DNA of 7,124 bases, taken from positions 1 through 7,124 of the forward strand of contig DATLOQ010000088.1 of NCBI GenBank assembly GCA_035536235.1. Reading direction: 5' to 3'. The translations under genes and the position numbers were made by a program. Source of the DNA: DATLNF01 sp035536235. Lineage in GTDB: Bacteria; Actinomycetota; Actinomycetes; BP-191. Every line of letters starts with the position of its first letter. The stretch's first letter is position 1. The notes below the pieces were generated by a model that saw only the letters and a list, made by a program, of their open reading frames with translations, was not told the DNA's origin and did no database searches. Below, one piece after another: positions 1-5,924 of this stretch.

Positions 1-9
1 CCGGCTGAG

Positions 10-80
10 AGCGGGTGACCGGGATCGAACCGGCATGGCCAGCTTGGAAGGCTGGGGCTCTACCATTGAGCTACACCCGC
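10..80 (-). tRNA. tRNA-Gly (anticodon UCC)
   Basis: Read on the minus strand, this forms a complete cloverleaf. The 7-bp acceptor stem is GCGGGTG with CACCCGC (plus positions 74-80 and 11-17). The anticodon stem is CCAGC/GCTGG around the 7-base loop CTTCCAA, which puts anticodon TCC at plus positions 46-48. The T arm is GCCGG/CCGGT with loop TTCGATC, including one G-U pair. The discriminator is U (position 10), as is usual for tRNA-Gly. The CCA end is not encoded: the next three bases are CTC, so it must be added after transcription. This tRNA reads GGA and GGG codons. It is transcribed away from the rest of the window. Confidence 0.97.
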
Positions 81-124
81 AGGAATGACCGCGGCGACCA
101 GTCTGCCATCCCGCGGACCATCGC

Positions 125-138
125 CCCGCACGTGCGGG
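125..138. repeat. perfect 14-bp palindrome
   Basis: CCCGCACGTGCGGG reads identically on both strands. It lies about 45 bases upstream of tRNA-Gly and 93 bases upstream of tRNA-Pro. It could be a binding site for a symmetrical dimeric regulator or a short cruciform. With a 5-bp stem and a tetraloop it could also form an RNA hairpin, but no T-run follows on either strand, so it is not a convincing terminator. No function is assigned. Confidence 0.5.
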
Positions 139-187
139 CCGGTCGCGGGGTCAGCACGACGAGGGTCCGGGTCGCGACCTGGCCGCA

Positions 188-215
188 TTCTCGCCGGCGC
201 GCCGGGCGGTAGCAT
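188..215 (+). promoter_or_regulatory. candidate promoter for tRNA-Pro
   Basis: TAGCAT at 210-215 fits the actinobacterial -10 pattern TANNNT. Sixteen bases upstream is TTCTCG (188-193), only a partial match to TTGACA. The predicted transcript start is near 222, leaving a leader of about 9 bases before tRNA-Pro, a normal spacing for a tRNA gene. The -35 is weak, so the call rests on the -10 and its position. Confidence 0.45.
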
Positions 216-230
216 CGGCCAACCAGCCCA

Positions 231-303
231 CGGGGCGTAGCGCAGTGGCTAGCGTGCCTGCTTTGGGAGCAGGAGATCGGGAGTTCGAGTCTCCCCGCCC
301 CGA
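231..303 (+). tRNA. tRNA-Pro (anticodon UGG)
   Basis: A complete cloverleaf is visible. The acceptor stem CGGGGCG (231-237) pairs with CGCCCCG (296-302). The anticodon stem CCTGC/GCAGG encloses the loop TTTGGGA with anticodon TGG at 264-266. The T arm is GGGAG/CTCCC around TTCGAGT. The discriminator is A303 and CCA is not encoded. A first acceptor pair starting with C is typical of bacterial tRNA-Pro. It reads CCA and CCG codons. It lies 48 bases before tig in the same direction with no terminator hairpin between them, so some tig mRNA may come from readthrough and processing of this tRNA transcript. Confidence 0.97.
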
Positions 304-307
304 CCCG

Positions 308-313
308 TATCCT
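308..313 (+). promoter_or_regulatory. possible -10 box for tig
   Basis: TATCCT fits TANNNT and lies 38 bases before the tig start. Any -35 would fall inside the T arm of tRNA-Pro, where TTCGAG (284-289, 18-base spacer) is a poor match and is constrained by tRNA structure. This may be a genuine extra promoter, or tig may simply be read through from the tRNA promoter. Confidence 0.3.
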
Positions 314-351
314 CGCTAGCCCGCACTCTCCCCACCGCAGGAGCTTCCGCC

Positions 352-1722
352 GTGAAGGCCACGCTCGACTCGATCGGTCCGACCAAGGTCAAGCTCAGCG
401 TCGAGGTGCCCTTCGACGAGCTGAAGCCGTCCTTCGACGTCGCCTACAAGCGCATCGGTGCCTCGGTGAAGGTGCAGGGGTTCCGCCCCGGCAAGGTGCC
501 GCAGCGGATCCTCGACCAGCGGGTCGGCCGGGCCGCGGTGATCGAGGAGGCGATCCAAGAGGCGATCCCGCACTTCTACGGCGCCGCCGTGGAGGAGCAC
601 CAGGTCGCGGTGATCAGCCGGCCTGAGGTGGAGCTGGACAGCTTCTCCGACGGCGAGCCGCTGGTCTTCACCGCCACCGTCGACATCCGGCCGGACATCG
701 AGCTCCCGGCATACGACGCCCTGCCGGTCACCGTTGACGACATCACGGTCCCCGACGAGGAGGTCGACGAGAACCTTCGCTCGCTCCAGGACCGCTTCGC
801 CACCCTCTCGGGCGTCGAACGCCCGGTGGCGACCGGCGACTTCGTCTCTCTCGACCTCTCCGCCACGGCCGACGGCGAGCTGGTGCCGGGCTCCGAGGCG
901 GCCGGCCTCTCCTACGAGGTCGGCTCCGGCGGCCTCGTGGAGGGTCTGGACGAGGCTCTGGTTGGTGCGTCCGTCGACGAGACCCGCACGGTAGACACCG
1001 TCATCACGTTCGGGGAGTTCGCCGGTCGCACCGCGACCTTCACCGCGACGGTGCGCGCGGTGAAGGTGAAGGAGGTGCCGGCGCTCGACGACGACTTCGC
1101 CCAGACCGCCAGCGAGTTCGACACCATCGCGGAGCTGCGCGCCGACGTCCGAGAGCGCATGGAGAAGATCAAGCGGCTCGAGCAGGGGGTCCAGGCGCGC
1201 GACCGGGTGCTCGAGGTGCTGCTCGCCCGAGCCGACGTGCCGCTGCCAGAGTCGATGGTCGACGGCGAGGCGCAGTGGCGCACCCGCCGGCTCAACGATC
1301 AGATCTCGCAGGCCGGGCTGACCTTCGAGTCGTGGCTCGAGACGACCGAGCAGGACGCCGAGAAGGTGGACAGCGAGATCCGCACCGGCGCTTCGGAAGC
1401 TGTGAAGGCCCAGCTCCTCCTCGACGCGATCGCGGCCAAGGAGCAGATCGGCGTCACCGAGGGCGAGCTCACCGACCAGGTGGTACGTCGAGCCCAGCGA
1501 GCCGGCATCGGTGCCGACGAGCTGGCCCAGCGGCTCGTGCAGCAAGGGCAGCTCGCCGGGCTGATGGCCGAGATCATGCGTGGCAAGGCGCTCGCTCTCG
1601 TGCTCGAGACGGCCCAGATCACCGACGCCTCCGGTCGTCCCGTCGACCTCTCCCTGCTGAGCGACGACGGCCCGGGCGCCGAGGCCGCCGGGGCTGAGGA
1701 CCACAGCGGCCACGACCACTAG
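352..1722 (+). CDS. tig: trigger factor, ribosome-associated chaperone and prolyl isomerase
   Basis: This is the ATP-independent chaperone that docks at the ribosome exit tunnel and shelters nascent chains. At 456 residues it is close to the usual length. All three domains are visible. The N-terminal ribosome-binding domain (1-115) carries the signature GFRPGKVP at residues 43-50, which contacts ribosomal protein uL23 in characterised homologues. An FKBP-like peptidyl-prolyl isomerase domain spans about 160-243. The helical arms and substrate cradle run from about 244 to 430. A disordered acidic tail ends in HSGHDH. The GTG start is preceded by AGGAG at 339-343 with an 8-base gap, and the following residues MKATLDSIGPTKVKL match the family N-terminus. 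It lies next to the Clp protease genes and probably has its own transcript, because a ClgR-like site and a new promoter follow it. Confidence 0.98.
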   Translation: MKATLDSIGPTKVKLSVEVPFDELKPSFDVAYKRIGASVKVQGFRPGKVPQRILDQRVGRAAVIEEAIQEAIPHFYGAAVEEHQVAVISRPEVELDSFSDGEPLVFTATVDIRPDIELPAYDALPVTVDDITVPDEEVDENLRSLQDRFATLSGVERPVATGDFVSLDLSATADGELVPGSEAAGLSYEVGSGGLVEGLDEALVGASVDETRTVDTVITFGEFAGRTATFTATVRAVKVKEVPALDDDFAQTASEFDTIAELRADVRERMEKIKRLEQGVQARDRVLEVLLARADVPLPESMVDGEAQWRTRRLNDQISQAGLTFESWLETTEQDAEKVDSEIRTGASEAVKAQLLLDAIAAKEQIGVTEGELTDQVVRRAQRAGIGADELAQRLVQQGQLAGLMAEIMRGKALALVLETAQITDASGRPVDLSLLSDDGPGAEAAGAEDHSGHDH

Positions 1723-1730
1723 CCGCGGGC

Positions 1731-1748
1731 AGTGCGCCGTGAGCGAAC
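1731..1748. promoter_or_regulatory. ClgR-type operator upstream of clpP1
   Basis: The 18 bases AGTGCGCCGTGAGCGAAC match the ClgR consensus I recall from Corynebacterium, WNNWCGCYNANRGCGWWS, at 16 of 18 positions. The two mismatches are the fourth base (G for W) and the central A (here T). Both CGC...GCG half-sites are intact with the correct 5-base spacing. ClgR is an actinobacterial activator of clp genes under proteotoxic stress. The site is centred about 59 bases upstream of the predicted clpP1 transcript start, a normal distance for an activator. Function is inferred; the match is read directly. Confidence 0.65.
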
Positions 1749-1753
1749 ACGGC
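1736..1753 (+). terminator. possible tig-terminal hairpin
   Basis: GCCGTG (1736-1741) pairs perfectly with CACGGC (1748-1753) around a 6-base loop, 13 bases after the tig stop. An outer GCGG/CCGC pairing (1725-1728 with 1754-1757) could lengthen it across an asymmetric bulge. No T-run follows, so it would be a weak or factor-assisted terminator. It overlaps the ClgR-like site but has a different axis of symmetry, so the two readings are independent. Confidence 0.3.
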
Positions 1754-1786
1754 CCGCCAGGGGACTCGCTGCGGGCGCCAGGACGT

Positions 1787-1792
1787 TAGGCT
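1787..1792 (+). promoter_or_regulatory. -10 box of clpP1P2 promoter
   Basis: TAGGCT fits TANNNT and predicts a transcript start near 1799, giving clpP1 a leader of about 49 bases. At 16 to 18 bases upstream (1763-1770) nothing resembles TTGACA. A good -10 without a -35, with a ClgR-like site 39 bases upstream, is what an activator-dependent promoter would look like. Confidence 0.5.
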
Positions 1793-1847
1793 CGCCGGAC
1801 TGCTCGAATCGCACTTTCCCACCCGTTACGACGACAGGTGAGTCGCT

Positions 1848-2456
1848 ATGCCGCACATCCCGACGCCGCCGCAGAGCCGGTACACGGGGCCCTCGCCGAC
1901 CGACGAGGCTGTCTTCAACCGGCTGCTCAAGGAGCGGATCATCTTCCTGGGCCAGGCGATCGACGACCCCATCGCCAACACGGTGTGCGCGCAGCTGCTG
2001 CTGCTGTCGGCGGAGGACTCCAAGCGCGACATCTCGATCTACATCAACTCCCCGGGCGGCTCCGTCACCGCCGGCATGGCGATCTACGACACCATGCAGT
2101 TCGTCGACTGCGACATCTCCACCGTTTCATTGGGTTTGGCTGCCTCAATGGGCCAGTTCCTGCTCTGCGCTGGCACCCCCGGCAAGCGCTTTGCGCTGCC
2201 GCACTCGCGGATCATGATGCACCAGCCCTCGGGGGGCATCGGCGGCACCGCCGCGGACATCGCGATCCAGGCCGAGCAGATGCTCTACGTCAAGCAGACG
2301 ATGGCTGAGCGGATCGCCCACCACACCGGGCAGCCGCTCGAGCAGATCGAGCGCGACTCCGACCGTGACCGCTGGTTCACCGCCGCAGAGGCAAAGGACT
2401 ACGGCTTCGTCGACAAGGTCGTCGACAGCACCCGACAAGTGCCCGACGCCACCTGA
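1848..2456 (+). CDS. clpP1: ATP-dependent Clp protease proteolytic subunit ClpP1
   Basis: This serine peptidase subunit forms part of the Clp degradation barrel in the cytoplasm. It has 202 residues, typical for the family. The catalytic triad is complete: Ser100 in GLAASMG, His125 in MMHQP, and Asp174 in the DRDRWFTA segment that aligns with DRFLSA of E. coli ClpP. The oxyanion-loop motif NSPGGSVTAG is at residues 67-76. AGGTGAG at 1836-1842 serves the ATG with a 5-base gap. clpP2 follows after 32 bases, so the two are clearly co-transcribed. In the actinobacteria studied, ClpP1 and ClpP2 form a mixed two-ring tetradecamer, and that is inferred here. Codons 93-100, leading into the catalytic serine, are unusually AT-rich for this gene. 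Confidence 0.97.
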   Translation: MPHIPTPPQSRYTGPSPTDEAVFNRLLKERIIFLGQAIDDPIANTVCAQLLLLSAEDSKRDISIYINSPGGSVTAGMAIYDTMQFVDCDISTVSLGLAASMGQFLLCAGTPGKRFALPHSRIMMHQPSGGIGGTAADIAIQAEQMLYVKQTMAERIAHHTGQPLEQIERDSDRDRWFTAAEAKDYGFVDKVVDSTRQVPDAT

Positions 2457-2488
2457 CCTGTCACGCCGTTTCCACCCAGGAGGACCCC

Positions 2489-3112
2489 GTGCACGACGCG
2501 ACCAACTACACGATCCCGATCGTCATCGAGCAGACAAGCAGGGGCGAGCGGTCCTTCGACATCTACAGTCGCCTGCTCAAAGAGCGGATCATCTTCCTCG
2601 GTACGCCGATCGACGACGGTGTCGCCAACGTCGTCATGGCCCAGCTGCTGCACCTGGAGTCCGAGGACCCGGACCGCGACATCTCGCTCTACATCAACTC
2701 ACCGGGCGGCTCGATCACCGCGTTGACGGCGATCTACGACACGATGCAGTTCATCCGCCCGGACATCTCGACGACCTGCATGGGTCAGGCGGCTTCGGCA
2801 GCCGCTGTGCTGCTCGCGGCCGGCACCAAGGGCAAGCGCTTCGCCCTGCCGCACGCCCGGATCTTGATCCACCAGCCGTCCGGCGGCGGAGAGGGCCAGT
2901 CGAGCGACATCGAGATCCAGGCCCGCGAGATCCTGCGGCTGCGCTCGATGCTCGACTCGATCTTGGCGCTGCACACCGGCCAGAGCGAGGAGCAGGTTCG
3001 CCGCGATACCGAACGGGACAAGATCCTCACCGCGGAGGAGTCGAAGGCTTACGGTCTGATCGACGAGGTGATCAACTCGCGCAAGCTCTCGACCCTGACG
3101 ACGGCTAGCTGA
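2489..3112 (+). CDS. clpP2: ATP-dependent Clp protease proteolytic subunit ClpP2
   Basis: This is the second ClpP paralogue, 207 residues, expected to form the partner ring to ClpP1 and, from work on mycobacteria, to be the ring that docks the unfoldase. The triad is complete: Ser103 in GQAASAAA, His128 in LIHQP, and Asp177 in RRDTERDKIL. The N-terminal segment EQTSRGERSFDIYSRLLKER closely matches E. coli ClpP, more so than ClpP1 does. A strong Shine-Dalgarno AGGAGGA at 2478-2484 sits 4 bases before the GTG start. Only a few residues precede the conserved core, so any propeptide is short. Separation from clpX by 139 bases containing a hairpin suggests partial uncoupling from clpX. Confidence 0.97.
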   Translation: MHDATNYTIPIVIEQTSRGERSFDIYSRLLKERIIFLGTPIDDGVANVVMAQLLHLESEDPDRDISLYINSPGGSITALTAIYDTMQFIRPDISTTCMGQAASAAAVLLAAGTKGKRFALPHARILIHQPSGGGEGQSSDIEIQAREILRLRSMLDSILALHTGQSEEQVRRDTERDKILTAEESKAYGLIDEVINSRKLSTLTTAS

Positions 3113-3124
3113 CAGACGAGGGCG

Positions 3125-3163
3125 GCCGACCCAGCCAGGCTGGTGCCCAGCCAGCCTGTCGGC
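3125..3163 (+). terminator. hairpin between clpP2 and clpX
   Basis: An 8-bp perfect inverted repeat, CAGGCTGG (3136-3143) and CCAGCCTG (3151-3158), encloses a 7-base loop and starts 23 bases after the clpP2 stop. An outer pairing of GCCGA (3125-3129) with TCGGC (3159-3163) extends it across a 6-base bulge on the 5' side. Only TTT follows within ten bases, so it is not a classical intrinsic terminator. It could attenuate readthrough into clpX or protect the 3' end of the clpP1P2 message. Confidence 0.4.
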
Positions 3164-3251
3164 GAGTTTCCGGTCTAACGGCTGCTCAGCCGGCGTCATT
3201 ACAGGTACCGTCGTAGTAGGTCGGGTTGCGAAGTTAGGGGAGTGACGCCAG
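3164..3251 (+). other. clpX leader and ribosome binding site
   Basis: This stretch separates the hairpin from clpX. AGGGGAG at 3236-3242 is a good Shine-Dalgarno, 9 bases before the GTG. TACCGT at 3206-3211 fits TANNNT, but no acceptable -35 stands at the right distance, so a private clpX promoter is possible and unproven. I find no CGC-N5-GCG ClgR-like site here, unlike upstream of clpP1. Confidence 0.4.
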
Positions 3252-4533
<1,282 letters not shown>

Positions 4534-4535
<2 letters not shown>

Positions 4536-4539
4536 GAGA
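4534..4539 (+). promoter_or_regulatory. ribosome binding site overlapping the clpX stop
   Basis: AGGAGA begins inside the TAG stop codon of clpX and lies 3 bases before the ATG of the peroxidase gene. Ribosomes finishing clpX therefore sit on this site, which favours translational coupling. It also supports ATG 4543 as the true start rather than the in-frame ATG at 4471 inside clpX. Confidence 0.7.
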
Positions 4540-4542
4540 CTG

Positions 4543-5031
4543 ATGTCCCTGTACGACATCCCGCTGAACACCCTGCGCGGAGAGCCCACGACCCTTGCCG
4601 AGCACAAGGGCAAGGCGCTGCTGATCGTCAACGTCGCGTCCAAGTGCGGCCTCACCCCGCAGTACGAAGCGCTGGAGCGCCTGCACGAAGAGCTGGCGCC
4701 GCGTGGCTTCGCGGTCCTCGGCTTCCCCTGCAACCAGTTCCTCGGCCAGGAGCCGGGCACCGCCGAGGAGATCGAGACCTTCTGCTCGACGACGTACGGC
4801 GTGACGTTCCCGATGTACGAGAAGCTCGACGTCAAGGACGAGGGCCAGCACCCGCTCTACGCTGAGCTGGCCAATACCGCCGATGGCGATGGCGTGGCGG
4901 GCGACGTCCAGTGGAACTTCGAGAAGTTCCTCGTCTCGCCGGAGGGTGAGGTGCTCCAGCGGATTCGCCCGCGCACCTTGCCGGACGACCCAGCCGTCGT
5001 CGAGGCGATCACCGCCGCCCTTCCCGCCTGA
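4543..5031 (+). CDS. glutathione peroxidase family protein, thioredoxin-dependent type
   Basis: This cytoplasmic peroxidase of 162 residues has a thioredoxin-like fold. The catalytic tetrad of the family is present: Cys35 in NVASKCGLT (cysteine, where animal enzymes often have selenocysteine), Gln69 in FPCNQFLGQEPG, and Trp124 with Asn125 in QWNFEKFL. Cys81 in the segment before YGVTFP is at the position of the resolving cysteine of thioredoxin-dependent members, so the enzyme probably reduces hydroperoxides through a Cys35-Cys81 disulfide recycled by thioredoxin. That fits actinobacteria, most of which make mycothiol rather than glutathione. There is no signal peptide. It starts 7 bases after clpX and is probably co-expressed with it. 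Its presence between clpX and valS is unusual compared with the locus in Streptomyces as I recall it. Confidence 0.93.
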   Translation: MSLYDIPLNTLRGEPTTLAEHKGKALLIVNVASKCGLTPQYEALERLHEELAPRGFAVLGFPCNQFLGQEPGTAEEIETFCSTTYGVTFPMYEKLDVKDEGQHPLYAELANTADGDGVAGDVQWNFEKFLVSPEGEVLQRIRPRTLPDDPAVVEAITAALPA

Positions 5032-5054
5032 CCCAGCGCTACCACTGCTGCGCC

Positions 5055-5924
5055 ATGACCGCTCGCTGCTCGTACGCCGTCTTCACCGAGCGCACCGACG
5101 ACCCGCCGGCGGCACTGCTCGCCGACGCCGACGTGCCGGCCCTGGACCCGTCGGTCTGGCGCATCTCGGCTGCGCCGCTCGCCGAGGACGACTCCCTGCG
5201 GGCAGTGGCCAGCACGCTCGCGGACCAGCGGGTGCCACCCATCTCCCGTCGGCACTACCCCAGGGTCGCGTTCTACCGCCAGGCCGTCCTCGTCGACGTC
5301 GAGCGTGACGACTCGCTGCACCCCGATGCGCTCGCCTTCGCCGTCGGTGCGGTGACCGCTCTCGTCCAGTGGGGCGAGGGAGCCGTGGTCGACCTGACGG
5401 CAGAGCGGCTCTGGACCCCTCGGGAGTGGATCAAGAAAGTAGCCGCGAAAGGCTTCGACTCGCGCCAGCACATCGCCATCCACACCGACTGGTCCCCGGA
5501 CGGACGGTCGGCGACGCTGCACACCCACGGCATGGCGAAGTTCGCCCACCCGGACTTCGCGGCGATCGACGTACCGGACGAAGGGTTGCGCACGGTGGGC
5601 CAGCTGATCGGCCACCTCGCCCGGATCCGGGCCGCGACGCTCGAGCCGCTCGAGCCGGGACACACGTTCGATCCCGGCTTCGGTCAGCCGATGATCGCCT
5701 TCGTCGAAGCACCGCCGGAGCATCCAGTGCAAGCCCACCTCGGCGGACCGCCGGCCGTGCTTGTCGACTTCGACGTGTCCACCGGTGAGGCGGTCGACGG
5801 GCTCTTCAGCCTGCTCAGCGCGGCCCGCGCCCTCGACCGGCCAGTGCCCGCCGACCGCGGCCGCCGACCACTGGTTGGCGGCGAGCTTTTGGGCGCCTCA
5901 CAGGCGGTCCCTAGGATTTCGGGC
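5055..5924 (+). CDS. unrecognised protein, open in frame into valS
   Basis: I do not firmly recognise this product. The ATG at 5055 lies 23 bases after the peroxidase stop and has no visible Shine-Dalgarno. The frame runs 290 codons to the valS start and contains no stop codon, so the end given here is simply where valS begins. The protein looks soluble and cytoplasmic, with no signal peptide or membrane segment. Recognisable stretches are FAVGAVTALVQWGEGAVVDL (95-114) followed by TAERLWTPREW (115-125), and LHTHGMAKFAHPDF (155-168). Together these recall the DUF4261-type pattern (conserved residues before a 'THGM.KFG' motif), but this is tentative and from memory. Codon use matches its neighbours. 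Residues after about 265 look low-complexity and poorly constrained, and the valS promoter overlaps that stretch. The gene may end by a hidden frameshift, or truly be fused to ValRS. Confidence 0.6.
5889..5917 (+). promoter_or_regulatory. promoter of leaderless valS
   Basis: TTGGGC (5889-5894) and TAGGAT (5912-5917) are separated by exactly 17 bases, the best-formed promoter in the window. The -10 fits TANNNT. The predicted transcript start, 7 to 8 bases after the -10, is 5924-5925, which is at or one base before the GTG of valS. This predicts a leaderless mRNA, a common arrangement in actinobacteria, and explains why no Shine-Dalgarno precedes this start. Confidence 0.65.

Larger units (their letters stand above)
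81..230. other. gene-free gap between divergent tRNAs
   Basis: These 150 bases separate the minus-strand tRNA-Gly from the plus-strand tRNA-Pro and must hold both of their promoters. The tRNA-Pro promoter candidate is listed separately. On the minus side, the only hint of a -10 for tRNA-Gly is CAGACT-like sequence (plus 100-105), with no -35 I would trust. The gap also carries a perfect 14-bp palindrome (125-138). A 65-codon open frame crosses the region, but it runs through tRNA-Gly and is not convincing as a gene. Confidence 0.6.

Noticed and set aside
15..212. 65-codon plus-strand open frame across tRNA-Gly and the following gap
   Set aside because: Most of its first part is the tRNA-Gly gene in antisense. 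There is no ribosome binding site or recognisable product.
316..1719. 467-codon minus-strand open frame opposite tig
   Set aside because: It is the antisense of a certain trigger factor gene. The product is rich in R, L, G, D and H repeats of the kind produced by reading GC-rich coding DNA backwards, with no recognisable domain.
1732..2217. 161-codon plus-strand open frame starting before clpP1
   Set aside because: It overlaps clpP1 in another frame and consists of Arg/Ser/Thr-rich low-complexity sequence.
4543..5031. Selenocysteine form of the glutathione peroxidase
   Set aside because: The active-site codon for residue 35 is TGC (cysteine), with no in-frame TGA.
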